A DNA stretch of 64,000 nucleotides from contig NC_088780.1 in NCBI RefSeq assembly GCF_958450345.1, positions 59,245,533 to 59,309,532 of the forward strand, read 5' to 3'. Under the pieces are notes generated by a model, which saw only the letters and a list, made by a program, of their open reading frames with translations, was not told the DNA's origin and did no database searches. Made by a program: the position numbers and the translations under genes. The stretch is from Calliphora vicina (Eukaryota > Arthropoda > Insecta > Diptera > Calliphoridae). This document shows, piece by piece, positions 13,002-25,500 of this stretch; positions within the stretch are counted from its first letter, which is position 1, and each line of letters opens with the position of its first letter.

Positions 13002-13429
13002 TCAAAAAAAGTCGTTTCGAAAAAAACGTCTTTGAATATTTTATGATATTTTACTATTTCTTAAATAAATTTTCAACAAATCATGTGATTTCATAAATAT
13101 AAATAGTAGATGTTAATATCTTTCTAATCTGTATTTAACCAAAATTTAGACTTATCAAATATACGAGAAAACATGAATTTTAATTTTGATATTTACAACA
13201 AAAAAAAATACTCTCACACAAAAGATAATTGACTTTTTTGAAAACTGATGAAACTATATGAAAGATTATAGAACAGCACATATCTTGTATTACTCAGCTC
13301 ATAACTGATTTTGAGTTATGACGTTATTGCAGCAAATTGGCGATAAGTTTACAAAAATTATCTCAAATACCTTATTTGCTGTTTTTTATGTTTTTGTACA
13401 CAAAATTCGTTGTTGTATTTTCAATTTAA

Positions 13430-13565
13430 AATGAAAATAGAAATTATTCGGTTAATCGAATAATTTTAAATTAACCGATTATTAATCGAATAAACCTAAA
13501 CCTCGATTAATTATTTGCTCGATTAACTGATTAAACCAGAAACCCGATTAATTGAATACCCAAAT
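13430..13565. repeat. Palindromic TTAATCGAATAA / AACCGATTA cluster
   Basis: Dense inverted words such as TTAATCGAATAATTTTAAAT and TTAACCGATTATTAATCGAA. Similar clusters occur near 10435-10500, 31900-31980, 39385-39510 and 54790-54870. They are simple AT palindromes with CG cores, of unknown origin. Confidence 0.5.
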
Positions 13566-13729
13566 TAGTTTTGTCTAAACATTAAAACCATTAGTAATCG
13601 AATTGTGGAGCAAAACACTTGTTTGATGAATGTTTTAGGAAATGAAAGTGAATTTTTAAAGTGGAAGTATGAGCAATTTTGTGCAATATTGATTGTTCAT
13701 TATTTTCTAAATGTATTTTTTAAAATACA

Positions 13730-13990
13730 TTGAATTCGCAGAATTTTATGATACATGTCCGAAATCTAATTAGAAATAATATCCATATAATACAATTGTG
13801 TTTTGTTATTACCTTCAGCACAAATCGGATGATTAGATGGAGTTGCGAGGACATATTTAATGATCCTAAAAGACATTATTTAGTTTTTATTATTATATAT
13901 AACCAAATAAAAACGAAGAGCTTATTTTCTAAATCCCGGCACCAAAAACCAAATATTAAAAAATAACAAAAATTTGAATTTGTTTTCACG
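13730..13990 (+). repeat. Repeat X, inverted copy at 49220-49510
   Basis: AGATGGAGTTGCGAGGACAT (near 13838) and AAATCCCGGCACCAAAAACC (near 13931) reappear in reverse complement at 49250-49470. In the second copy it lies upstream of a hAT transposase remnant, so it is probably 5' or coding-flank sequence of a hAT element. Confidence 0.5.
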
Positions 13991-14029
13991 ACAAGGTTAA
14001 GCAATGCATACAAATTCTGTCGTTTTCAA

Positions 14030-14498
14030 AATTAAAAAAGGGCCCAGTTTGAAAAAAGTTAGAATTTGCAAAAAAAAAAAATCAAAAATTGTATGTTTTG
14101 AGTTACAAAATATTTATTTTGATACACATTCTTCAAGGAAAATATCTAAGCTTTCTATTGAGAAAAAGGGCACATTTTGAAAAAAAAGCCAAACAATTTT
14201 TTGATTTTGGAAAAAAATTTAAAATTTTTGTTTTTCGAAAGATTTAATAAATAGCAATCTAAAGTATTTGGGACACATTTTGCTAAGAACAATAGGTAAT
14301 AATTTACATGGATGAGAAAAACACCTGTTTGGCTAAAATGTCTAATTTTGATACCGTCTAACTCAGAGAGTTCTGGACCGATCTTGTTGACAAATTGTCT
14401 GAATTACTATCTAATAGGAATAACCTTGGTCCAAATTTCATTCTGCTCGGAAGACATCGATTTCAAAAGTTGATTCACTTGACATGATATCCCCCATA
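14030..14498 (-). repeat. Foldback family copy A, right arm only
   Basis: It contains TTAAAAAAGGGCCCAGTTTG, GAACAATAGGTAATAATTTA, AACTCAGAGAGTTCTGGACC and ends TTCACTTGACATGATATCCC followed by CCCATA. The same end, in either orientation, marks copies at 17098, 45016 and 55245. Only one arm survives here, inserted between repeats X and Y. Confidence 0.6.
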
Positions 14499-14559
14499 AA
14501 TAGAAAATATTTAATATGTACAGTAGATTATAATTAGATCGACAATATAAATTTTATTT

Positions 14560-14795
14560 TATAATTCTAAAAAGTAGTCGAAAAGGTTCCTGCTAATTTT
14601 ATCACGTTTATCACAACTTTGCAAACATTTTAAGAGGTTTCGTTAGTTTTCGAGTTTTTTCCCCTTTGTGTTTTCACTTATAGTCTTGTTTTTCTAACAG
14701 ATTAACTTTAAGAACTTGGAGATTACTTGCAGATATTTGTCGACTATTATAATAGTTTTTAAAATATTCAATGTTTTTTTTCAATTTGAATACAA
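14560..14795 (+). repeat. Repeat Y, inverted copy at 48411-48640
   Basis: TTTATCACAACTTTGCAAAC, TTAAGAACTTGGAGATTA and ACTATTATAATAGTTTTTAA are found in reverse complement near 48420-48610. With repeat X it shows that 13730-14795 and 48411-49510 are opposite-strand copies of one element. Confidence 0.55.
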
Positions 14796-15096
14796 AATAT
14801 TTATAAAAAGTTGTACATTTTCTGTACTTACACCTTTAAAACTGCTAAAAGAAAACATGGCTTTATGAAAAAAATATTTCAATTGAGGAGACCTCTTAAA
14901 CTTTTTTTATATTTTTTAAGATCTATCGTCCGTTCTTTATTTTTTTTAAATAAATAATATTGTTTTGACTGAAGTACATGTAAACATAAAATGTATGAAT
15001 GTATTAATAAATATGAAATAAAATCGAATACAAATTTAATTTCAATAAACTTTATTTTGATGAATAAAATATGTTTTCTAAAAAAAATAAAAATTT

Positions 15097-15133
15097 CCCC
15101 CCCCCCCAAATTCATTGGCTGGATCCGCGCCTG
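15097..15133. other. Solo hAT right terminus after an 11-C run
   Basis: An 11-base C-run (15097-15107) is followed by GGCTGGATCCGCGCCTG ending at 15133. This is the same terminus as that of the element 4778-8861 in reverse complement. No matching left end with an 8-base duplication was found upstream, so its element (perhaps X-Y, 13730-15133) has lost its left part. Confidence 0.55.
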
Positions 15134-16120
15134 TTATAGTTTATAAGTTTATTCCAAGATACGTTGAAAATATTGTAAGAAACAACTTCCTAACTAAAAT
15201 CAAAAAATACTTTTTGAAAAGTTGTTTGTTTTAATATAAATCAAAAAAATAGCATTCAACATTAATTGAGTTAGCACTTTTTCATTCAAACTATTTTTGA
15301 AATCTGTTATTCATCAACATAGCAAACTGAATTTTTTAAGAGAGGTGTACTTGAGTTTTGTATACCAGAATATGTAAAAAACCTGATTTAAAAAAAACGA
15401 GATAGGACCTTTCTATATTAAGCTCGAATAATTGACAACACTATTCCTCACTAAGCCCTACAATTTTATTCCTTTCTTCTCAGCAAAATAACTGCTAAAA
15501 ACATGACCCAATTGAAATAATTATCTCTTAAAAAAGGATTAATACAGTTTACTGTTGTAAATTTTAAAGTAATGTCGTTTCAATTTATACAAACCCTAGC
15601 AAGTAGAAATCAAATACTTTACATTTTGTACATACAACACTCTTGGGTATTTAAACAAAGAATATTTGGATAATTTAAATCATCCTTTAAATTGAAGCCT
15701 TAATGGCTTTAATGTGTTCCATGCCAAATTACTGGTAGCATTCACTCAGTTATTGTATTTATTCATTCGCTCGTTCTCTCTCAAAAAACAAGTGTAAATT
15801 GTGTGCTTTTGTTTCGATTCGATTACGAGTACATATTTTGAAAGGTACACAGATGTTAACGAATTTTAATTGTTGTAATTAATTACGTCGATTTTGTGGG
15901 TTTTCCTTCTTATCGGGAACAATGAGAAACACACTATTCATTCATGCTGTGTACGCGAGTATGAACTGATTTGTGCGCTCATTCGCTTGTTCATTCTCAG
16001 GGCTGATGTTGATTCTTTACAAGAATATAAAATAAAACAATATTGGGAAAATTTTAATTGTAATCCGTTAAAAATATAAAGAATTTGTAATAAAACGCGC
16101 TTTAAGAACAACAATTAGGG
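15134..16120. other. Spacer, no gene recognised
   Basis: Mixed-composition sequence with no convincing reading frame. The 61-codon frame at 15894-16079 has no recognisable motif. Confidence 0.4.
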
Positions 16121-16300
16121 AGGCCCTTATATTGAAGTTTTTCGATTTTCGGTCCTCACAAGGTCCAAAAAAACCTTTCGTGTTGGAATGTTAGACGGAC
16201 GGACATAGCTAGATAGCTGAGACCAATATTTCGATATTTTAAAAGCGGAATGACTAAATCGGGGTGTATTGGTTTTTTCATTCCGCTTGGTAGTGGATAT
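16121..16300. repeat. Dispersed repeat fragment with ACGGACGGACAT
   Basis: Begins near TTAGGGAGGCCCTTATATTG, which resembles the hAT end TAGGGTGGCCCTTAATAAAC seen at 45862, and continues into TTAGACGGACGGACATAGCT. It probably represents two abutting repeat fragments. Confidence 0.4.
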
Positions 16301-16734
16301 TACCTATAGATGTTATAATATAAAATACAACAATTTTTTGACCTCGCTAACCTATTATTATCTTGATACCAAATAAATAATAACATTTTTTGCACATCTC
16401 AAATCCAAATTTTATAGATATTTTAAAGGAAATTTCAAATGTCATAAAACAATTTTAAAAAATGCTATATTAGAAATAAATAAAATATTAGAAAATAGAA
16501 TTTGTTAAGATTATTTCTTTAAAAACATTTAGTTTCCAATTTTCTAATATTTTATTTCATATTCCCTATTTGGGTCACTAATTTAAGATTGTAATTTAAA
16601 TCTTTTAGGACATTGATAAACTTTTTTATTTAGAGATAGAAAATTTGACCTCTAAACTAAATTTTTTACAAATACAAAATATGTAAATGAAATTTGTTCG
16701 TGCATATAAATGTGTATATTTTGTATACTTAATA

Positions 16735-16925
16735 GCTATCTCAGCAAATGTTGTTCTGCCATACAAATTATTTCTAGTGAATATTTTGGTTCCAGCTGTA
16801 TGAAATATACTCCACGACCTATTCTCATACTTACCAATTATACATATATAATTTCATAAAAATCGGTACAGTCGTTTCGTTCAGTTTGAATTATTTGGCT
16901 ATTTTGATAATATAAAAATAATAAA
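16735..16925 (+). repeat. LINE/SINE 3'-tail-like repeat
   Basis: Contains AGCAAATGTTGTTCTGCCAT, GTTCCAGCTGTATGAAATA and the phrase AAAAATCGGTACAGTCGTTT before an AT-rich tail. Sequences of this kind (TGTTGTTCTGCC...TCGGTxCAGxCGTTT) are a common 3' tail of insect RTE-like LINEs and SINEs; the assignment is from memory of the pattern and is tentative. Confidence 0.35.
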
Positions 16926-17097
16926 AAAAAATGTGTAAATTTGGGGTTATATGTATTTTTAGATTCCAAATAAAACAAATTCGAAAAAAAAGTTTTTGGC
17001 AAAAAAAAATGGAAACAATTTTTCTGGATATGGACGCTAACATTGTGACACGAGATTTTTATATATTAGAATATTACAAAAATTATATACTTGTTTA

Positions 17098-18660
17098 CAT
17101 ATTTCACGTCAAGTGAACCATACCGATCGGTATGAAATTTGCACCAATGTTAGACCTATTAAGTATTAATTCAGGCACAATTTTTCAACAAGATCGGTCA
17201 AGAACTCTCGGAGTTAGAGGGGTCAAAATTTGACATTTTGGCCAAACATGTGATTTTTCTCATCCATGTAACATATTACCTATTGTTCTTCCCAAATAGT
17301 TTAGATAGCTATTTCTTCAATCTTTCGAAAAAAAATATTTAAACAAAAATAAAAAATTTTTAATATTTTTTTTTCCGAAATCAAAAACTTTTTTGACTTT
17401 TTTTCAAAATGGGCCCTTTTTTTAAAAAAATAAAGCTTAGATATTTTCCTTGAGGACCTATTTGGTCGCTTAGTGGGATGCGAGTTCGATATCTATTAAA
17501 AAAAATGTTTTGTAATAAACATGCAATTTTTGGCTTTTTTTGCAAAATCAAAAACTTTGTTGACTTTTTTTCGAAATTTTTTTGCTCAACAGAAACCTCA
17601 AATATTTTCTTGAAGACCTATTTAGTCGCTTAGCGGGATGCGAGTGGGATATCTATCAAAATAAATGTTTTGTAACTCAAAATATTCAATTTTTGATTTT
17701 TTTTTGCAAAATCTAACTTTATTTAAAATGGGCCCTTTTGTTAATTTTTATTTGCTCAAAAGAAAGCTTGGGTCAAATTCTTTAAGACCTATTTGGCTGC
17801 TTAGTGGGATGCGATTGGGATATATAGCAAAATAAATGTTTTGTAACACAAGATATACAATTTTTGTTTTTTTTTTGGCAAAATCGAACTTTTTTCCAAA
17901 ATGGGCCCTCTTTTTAAATTTTTGTTTGCTTGGGTCAAATCTTTTAAGACCTATTTGCTTTCTTAGTGGGATGCGAGTGGGATAGTATCAAAATAGATGT
18001 TTTAACACAAAAATTTTATGTCTTGAGTTACAAAATATTTATTTTGATAGATAGACCAATCGCATCCCACTAAGAAACCAAAAAGCTCTTAAAGGAATGG
18101 ACCTAAGCTTTCATTTGAGTAAAAAAAAAAATTAAAAATTTTTGGAAAAAAGTTCGATTTTGCCCAAAAAAAAATCAAAAATTGTATATCTTGTGTTACA
18201 AAATATTTATTTTGCTATATATCCCACTCGCATCCCACTAAGCAGCCAAATAGGTCTTAAATGCAAAAAAAAAAAAAATTAAAAAAGGCCCATTTTAAAA
18301 AAAGTTAGATTTTTCAAAAAAAATCAAAAATTTCATATTTTGAGTTACAAAACATTTATTTTGATAGATATCCCACTCGCATCCCACTAAGCGACTAAAT
18401 ACGTCTTCAAGGAAAATATTTGAGCTTTCTGTTGAGCAAAAAAGAAAAATTAAAAAGAGGGCCCATTTCGAAAAAATATGTCAACAAAGTTTTTGATTTT
18501 GCAAAAATTTCATGTTTTGAGTTACAAAACATATTTTTTACTAGAGGAAAGGAAAAGGAAAATATCTAAGCTTTATTTACAAAAAAAAAAAAACAAAAAA
18601 AGGGCCCATTTTGAAAAAAAGTCAAAAAAGTTTTTGATTTCGGAAAAAAAATATTAAAAA
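17098..18660. repeat. Foldback family copy B, two arms of ~165 bp units
   Basis: The left end is ATTTCACGTCAAGTGAACC. It is followed by unique arm sequence with ACTCTCGGAGTTAGAGGGGT, then four direct units each containing GACCTATTTGGTCGCTTAGT and GGGATGCGAGTGGGAT; the GATGCGAG words fall at 17477, 17637, 17808 and 17969 (spacing 160-171). From about 18015 the same units run in reverse (CGCATCCCACTAAG near 18061, 18230 and 18378). The right arm is cut off at 18660 before its terminal part. The whole can fold into one long hairpin. No coding frame. Confidence 0.7.
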
Positions 18661-18849
18661 TGAGAAGTAATGGCTACATCCGACTAAGAAGAAGGAATCC
18701 AACAGACCTGCGCTGATGATAGGATCTATAAATGAAACATAATTTTTCGTCCAACTGTGGTGGGACGTAAATAAAAATTAATATTTAGATTTAAGATTTG
18801 AACAAATTATTGATAGTTCACATTATTTTGTGAAGATACAAAAAATAAA

Positions 18850-19090
18850 ATACCGGTAGCTTGATATTTTTCTTTGAATGTATGTTGCTTGCATTTAGTC
18901 TTTTGAGAATTCATCTAAGGGATAATGTTTTACACGAGTTCTAATTAAAATACCAGTACCACCATGTGCCAGTATAATGTATAAACTGAAATACAAAATA
19001 TGAGTTTCCGAAACCAATAGCACGTCGATGTTTTTATTCTGTGAAATTTTCAGCATATGCTTTCTAGGCGACGGAGAACAATTGTAAATA
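18850..19090 (-). pseudogene. Jockey-type LINE endonuclease fragment
   Basis: The minus-strand translation contains SQNKNIDVLLVSETH, then HGGTGILIRTRVKHYPLDEF and, after an in-frame TAA in the place of a Tyr-Leu, MQATYI. In Jockey-clade LINEs the N-terminal apurinic-like endonuclease reads IDI-LLISETH...HGGTAIII-...-DYLQATSI, with the E of SETH catalytic. About half of the residues expected between the two motifs are missing. It is a small, internally deleted and stop-bearing remnant with no neighbouring reverse transcriptase. Confidence 0.6.
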
Positions 19091-19480
19091 AGGGTTACCC
19101 TGACATACAATAATATGTATAATAATGATATAAGCATGTAGTAATAATGATGCAGCAAACAATAAACCACCAACGTATTGTTTTTATTATATTTACAAGT
19201 TACAACTACACCTATACCTCATTTAATACATCATTCCATCACTGAATAAATTTTGCCGTCAACGTAATATTCTAAATGGTAGGTAAGGTGATAAAAAAAA
19301 GGTTTAAGTGTATAATAAAAAAAACTACATGTATATTTCCGAAACATAACAGCAAGAAAAATACATATCAATTCAACCGATTTTATATTATTAATCATAC
19401 AAGGATGAATTTAAATAAAAATAGCAACGTCATTGACTATTGTTCAGACCTCTTTCCAATGTTTGAACATAATACATCGC

Positions 19481-20042
19481 ACATACCCAGCGGCGAAATT
19501 TTTGAGGCCGTCAGCTATAAGGCCTTCTGTAAGACCTTCCTAGACCTTTTTTAGATCCAGTACTCATGCTCGCTTCCCTTCTCAGGAAGACCTTATGGAA
19601 GGTCTTACTGCTCCCTTCTTTTTGTTGCTACAAACGTAGTACAAGCACAAAATACCGTTAAAAAAAATCTTATTCCAAAGACAAGTCACGAAATACAAAA
19701 AAAAGCAAAAAGCCAAAAGAAAAAACGATGTAAACTTAAAATAGTTTTGCTTAAATTCTTTAACAAATCGGTTGTGCGAATTTTTACGTGGTCATTTTTA
19801 AAGTTTTTATTATAAAAAAATTAAAATAAATAAAAGATCGCTTAGGCCGGGTAACTTATTAAATTTTAAACATAGTTAAGACTTAATAAAGACCTGATAA
19901 AGAAGGTAAAGCAGAAGTCCTTGGCTAGGACATCGTGTGTAAAAAATGTATGAGTTTGGAATGGGGCAATAAGTCCTTGTGTCTGATAAATAAGGCCTTC
20001 CAGAAGGCCTTTTTAGTACTTCTTTTTGCCGCTGAGTATGTA
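19481..20042. mobile_element. TIR element, ACATACCCAGCGGC ends, 562 bp
   Basis: The left end ACATACCCAGCGGCGAAA pairs with the right end TTTGCCGCTGAGTATGT (20026-20042). The interior is rich in short palindromes of the AAGGCCTTC type (AAGGCCTTCTGTAAGACCTT, AAGACCTTATGGAAGGTCTT, AAGGCCTTCCAGAAGGCCTT). It is non-coding. No target duplication was resolved, so the superfamily is open. A piece matching AGGCCGGGTAACTTATTAAA (19854) also occurs, inverted, at 35900-35932. Confidence 0.55.
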
Positions 20043-20278
20043 TTCCATAAACGTAAACATCTTTAAATGTGTGGATTTTTTAAGAAAAGTATAAAAATCG
20101 TACAATGAAAAATCAAAATGAATAAAAATAAAAAGTTGTAGAAAATAAATTAATAACACATCCAAATACATGAATAATACAAAAGCTGGGCGAATATATA
20201 AAATAGCGGGGACCATAACAATTATGACATATTAAAAATCACAACATAATTTTTATTTTTTTATTTTAATTTTTTTTT

Positions 20279-20412
20279 TTGTCAGAAATATTTGTCAAAC
20301 TTTGATTTTTATTTTGTCAGAAATATTTGTCAAACTTTGATTTTTATTTTTTTGTCAGAAATAATTGTTATTTTTTTATCAGACATATCTGTCAGACTAT
20401 GATTTTTATATT
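20279..20412. repeat. Short tandem array, GTCAGAAATATTTGTCAAAC unit
   Basis: Three to four copies of a roughly 45-base unit, GTCAGAAATATTTGTCAAAC plus TTTGATTTTTATTTT, with the last copies diverged. It lies just upstream of the interrupted hAT foldback. Confidence 0.65.
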
Positions 20413-20945
20413 TTTGGCTGATATATAAATTAATTATTAATTATTGAGTTCTATTTACATACATACATATGTATATTAGGGTGGCCCTTAATAAACGAAA
20501 GTTGGATTTTGGCCATTCTCCCCTCTACGATGGGTAGTCATCTTGACGCGATGTAGAGGCTTAAGTGCGATGATTCGCGTTGGCCATGCTGGAGGGGACA
20601 GTTTAACTTGAGTTGGCTGTCTCTGGCAGGGTCTCCCATTCCAGAAGGGCACGCGTTGAGCATGATACTAAGAACTACCCTCCCTTTGTCTGATAGCGTC
20701 TGTTCTCCTCTGGGGCGGCTATCAGATGCTATTTCCATCGAACCATTTTCCCCTCATTGAGAGGGGTGGTTAAGGTGGATAGTCCGGCTGGTCCGTAAGG
20801 ACTCTTTAATGTCCGTCCGAAATCCACCAGCGTCTGTTTCCCATATTGGGCGGCTAGTGGTCTGCGTCTGTTTCTCCAATGGGGCGGCAGTTATCTCAAC
20901 ACCTGGCAGCAGGTATAAAATGCAATTAATTGTCCATCAGGACAC

Positions 20946-22504
20946 ATGGAAGAGGATAAGGCATGCCCCATGTATCCGGTCGGGGGCTTCATAATCTCCG
21001 GGGACCCTACTCCCACAGCGATGGTTTCGGGCTGTGGTGAGTCGAATGCTACTGCAACTCAGGCTAGTCAGGTGATCACACCGGGCCAGACTAGTCTGCA
21101 TGCTACTGGTGTCGCAAGAGGTCAATCTGGCATACCCAGATTGGCTGATTGTAAAAAATTCAAGGCAATAGGTGGTAGTGACCTAAGCGGCGAGGTACCT
21201 CTGGACTTCTCTCCAAGTACCTCCAAAGCCGCGAAAGCCCAAGTCGTCAAGGCGGCTAAACCCCCTGTTTCGGGTGCCTCTAAGGGGGAAGCGACTAAGT
21301 CGCCCCTCACGGATGCTTCCCATATGCCAACTGTGCGCTCAGGTCTTGTGAAGGAATCCTCCTGTCCTGAAGACGCATCACCCCTGGCCAATCCCGGCTC
21401 TGAAACTAACCCCAGGCATAAAAACCCTGCTAGAAGGGCTGCTACCACCAGGCGTTCCGCTTACCGCTTTGTTGAGGCACTTGGCTCGAAAAAAGTCGAG
21501 GATCTCACTAAGGAGCAACAAGCTTCGCTTTCCTGGGCGAAAGCCTATATTGCTGGTCTCAAGACCGCTCAGCAGAAGGAGAATTACCAGCGGGGCCTAA
21601 ACGGCAACGTTCAGAGGAGGATACAGCGACCAAGAGCCAGCAACCGGGACCTAAACGTCCCAAAGCGGCACAAAGGTCGTTAGCTAAATCCTTTAGCGAG
21701 ATTGTCAAAGACAGTCTTGTCAGGGCGGTTATCGACCGGAGTGCGAATGACGGATCCATATCTCAATTGAATTGGGATATGGTGAAGCAAAAACTGGTAG
21801 GGGTGTTTTGGAAAGTTCTCAAAGAGAACCCAGGCACTCCTCCACAATGCGATGACGCTGGTTGGTACCAGGGTCACGTAAAACTTATGTCTTGTGTAGA
21901 TGAACGCTCAGCGTTGCTACTAAAGACTGCCGTCGCATCACTGGGTGAGGTTTGGCCGGGGTCTAGGCTTGAGGTGGTATCTGTGAGTGAGATACCCCGA
22001 AAGCCTAGATCCATAGCTAAAATACCAGCTGAGCCATCTAGCCCGGAGGAGATCTTGGAGATCCTTCAGTGCTGTAACCCACAGCTTCCAACTCAAGACT
22101 GGAAAGTTGTTAAGGTTACGGACGCTGAGGGCTCTTCAAGGAAAGCGATCGTTGTCCTGAATAAGGACTCTTTGGGGCCGCTAAGGAAGGCACAAGGGAA
22201 GGTCTACTATGGATTTGGTACGATCATCCTGCGTGTCTATCGTAGCGACAACAAAGGCGATACATCCTCAGGTGATGTAAAGCCCATGCTCTCGGAAGAG
22301 GGCATGGATTGCAATGACGCCATTGATCCAGCCGACACTGAAGATACCAACTCAGTCTCCGAACTAGTTGGTACATTCTTTGAACGGATGGATGAGGTGG
22401 TGGACGAGGACGCCCTCCTGAATTCTGACCAGGAGGACGCCGACGTCACTATTGTAAAAATGGAGCATGGTGAGGGTGACACAGATAAACCTTCACCACT
22501 CTAA
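20946..22504 (+). pseudogene. LOA LINE ORF1 (DUF4780-like), frameshifted
   Basis: ORF1 proteins of this clade bind the LINE RNA and accompany it for reverse transcription. The first frame opens at ATG 20946 and is rich in Ser, Thr, Pro and Ala, with a basic stretch RRAATTRRSAYRFVEALG. About 21590-21600, in the codons for a QKENYQRG-like stretch, the frame slips by one base: the first frame runs on to a TAG at 21681 while the real continuation (PKRQRSEEDTATKSQQPGPK) lies in the frame read at 21767-22504. That part has WYQGHVKLMS, LGEVWPGSRLEVVSVSEIP, NPQLPTQDWKVVKV and YGFGTIILRVY, the pattern of the DUF4780 domain. It ends with an acidic tail. Its last 38 bases overlap the start of ORF2. Confidence 0.8.
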
Positions 22505-25500
22505 AGCAGCATCAGCAGAACGGGGAGGAGCTAGTCAGGGTCCAGGAACCTTGGGTCCATCAGGACCGTATCTGTGGACTATGTCTGAAGGGCTATAAGC
22601 TCTACTTCGCTAAAGGCGCAGGTAAAATTAGATCCTGTATATTGGCTAAAAGCTCTTTGAAAATCTTCATTCTGTCTGATTACAGTAATGAAGATACAGT
22701 AGCAGTCTCATGGGAAACTAATGAAGGCTGTTTGTTATGGCTGATATCCAGCTACATGGCGCATGACCACGGGGAGCATCCACCAAACGATGATATCCGT
22801 AGTGCTGTGAAAAAGGCGAATGAGTCCAGGATACCAGGATTGGTTATCTGTGCTGACGTTAACTCGCACCACATTGTATGGGGTAGCAGCGACACCAACA
22901 CAAGAGGTGAGAGTCTTTTCAGTTTCATACTTAATAGTAGTTTGGAAGTAGTTAATAGAGGTTCAGAACCTACCTTCATTGTTTCAAACAGAAGTGAGGT
23001 ACTAGACTTAACACTTGTGAGTGCTGAGCACCACAGTATGATTAACAATTGGGCTGTCTCCGACGACTGCTCTTTTTCTGATCATCTATATATTGATTTC
23101 AATATCAGTGTAACTTATAGGAATGATAATACCATTCTAAATAGGAGGAAGACCAATTGGGAGCTGCAGAGTGATGTACTCTCCCGGTCTCTACCAAACC
23201 CGCCCACTATTGAAAATAGGGACGATATTGAGGTAGCAGTTGAGGCACTTACAGAAGCGTTCCAATCAGCTACTAATTTGGCCTGTAAGCCGAATATCTG
23301 CAGGGGTAGGAATAAGCCACCCTGGTGGAACCCTGAGATTGCACACGCAAGAAGGGCGTGTCGTAAATTGTTCAACGAGGCAAAGAGGCTATGTAACTGG
23401 CCGGAATATAAGTCCTCAGTGAACCACTTTAAAAACCTTACGAGGAATGCGAAAAGGAAAGCCTGGAGGGACTTCTGTAGCGGCGTGGAAGGATCCTCTG
23501 AGACTAACCGATTACGTAAAATTCTATCAACTTCACCGGTTGTACCAAGCTATATCCAGAAACCCTGTGGTAGATGGACTCTGAATAGTAAGGAAACACT
23601 TGAGGTCCTATTAGATACTCATTTTCCAGGTTGCCTTCCAGTCGATGATGAGACTATGAATGGGGCTGCCGATTCTGTTGCTCCGGGTGATAACTCTGTT
23701 CCGATAAACAGGGATAGAATCCAATGGGCAATCAAAAGCTTCGACCCGTTTAAATCTCCTGGGCCGGATGGCATTATTCCTGCTGATCTTCAAAAGAACG
23801 AAGAAATAGTTGTACCATGGCTCATTAGCATATACACAGCGTGTATTAGATGGACCTATATCCCCACATGGTGGACGAGATGCAGAGTAGTCTTCATTCC
23901 TAAAGGTGGTAAGGCGACTCACACTAAACCAAAGGATTATAGGCCAATTAGCCTTGCATCCTTCCTGCTGAAAACCCTAGAAAGGGTGATTGACGTATAT
24001 CTGAGAATGACCATTCCGTCGGAACTCATCTCTAAATCCCAACATGCCTACACCAAAGGCAGATCTGTGGAAACAGCTCTACATTCGCTAGTTGGCTCCA
24101 TTGAGGAGTCGCTAATACATAAGGAGTATTCACTTGTTGCCTTTCTCGATATTGAAGGAGCTTTTAATAATGTCAGGCCCGATGCCATCCTATCTGCGAT
24201 GGATGAACTGTGTTTTAAAAGTGGCCAATCGTGGAACCCCGCAGGGGGGTGTTTTATCACCACTTCTGTGGAATTTGGCTATGAATTCCCTGTTGATCAG
24301 GATGGACAACAGAAGGATCAAGACAGTCGCATATGCTGACGATGTTGCAGTTTTTATATCTGGTAAATTTCTGGATACAATATCCAGTTGTATGGAATCA
24401 GCATTAAGTACACTGAGTGAGTGGAGTATTTCATGTGGACTTAGTATGAACCCACAAAAAACGGAACTGGTTCTCTTCACTAGGAGGTATAAGATCGATG
24501 ACTTCAGACCACCTAGACTGAATGGAATCAGTCTTGAGATTAGAGATAATGCGAAGTATCTTGGCATCATTCTAGATAAAAGATTGTCCTGGAATTTGAA
24601 TATTCAAAACAGGATTAACAAGGCTTATGTAGCCATCTACTCCTGTAAGAAGGCAATTGGTACAAACTGGGGTATTATGCCGAAGGGTATCAGTTGGATC
24701 TTCAAAGCAGTTGTTAAACCCATCTTGTTCTATGGAGTGTTGGTGTGGTGGCACGCCTTGGATAATGCTACTCACCGTAAGGCTGTGGAACGAGTTCTCA
24801 GGACTATTGCGATACTGATTACAGGCGCTATAAGGACTACCCCCTCTAAGGCACTTTTTACTATCCTGAACTGGTTACCAGTTGATTTGATGGTGATACA
24901 AATGGCTCTCAACTCTGCTGTGAGACTAAATGCTGGATGTTCGTGGTATGGTAAAGATCATGGGCACTCTAAGATACTGAACTACTATGGGTACTTACAT
25001 AGTAATGTCGATTACTGCATCGCAAAACCATTTTTCGATATGCATTTCCATATTAAGATCCCGAATAGGGATTCATGGCAGCGCGGACTCTTACCCCCTG
25101 ATGATGTCATAAGGGTATTTACTGATGGCTCAAAGAGGGGCAATAGGGTCGGTGGTGGTTTCTTTATTGAGAACTATGGGATTAAATCCTATTTCAGGCT
25201 ACCTAACTTCTGTACGGCTCTTCAGGCGGAAATTACGGCCATTAAACGTGCATCCAACTGGCTGAGGTTTTATCAAATATCTGGTGATATATGTATATTT
25301 ACTGATAGCAAGGCTGCCGTTAAAGGAATAGCGGGTGTCTTTACGACATCTAGGTTAACCGAGGAATGCCGGGTATCCCTTAATGAGATAGCGAGACATT
25401 CTAGGATAACGCTTATATGGGTCCCTGGCCACGATGGTAATCAGGGTAATTGTATAGCTGACGAACTGGCCAAAATGGGGGCGATGATGGATGATGATGA

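Noticed and set aside
17290..18660. CRISPR-like or satellite array
   Set aside because: The units change orientation at a centre and sit within longer inverted arms shared with other dispersed copies, which fits a foldback element.
18895..19173. 92-codon minus-strand frame as a host gene
   Set aside because: SETH and HGGTGILI motifs identify it as a Jockey endonuclease remnant with stops beyond.
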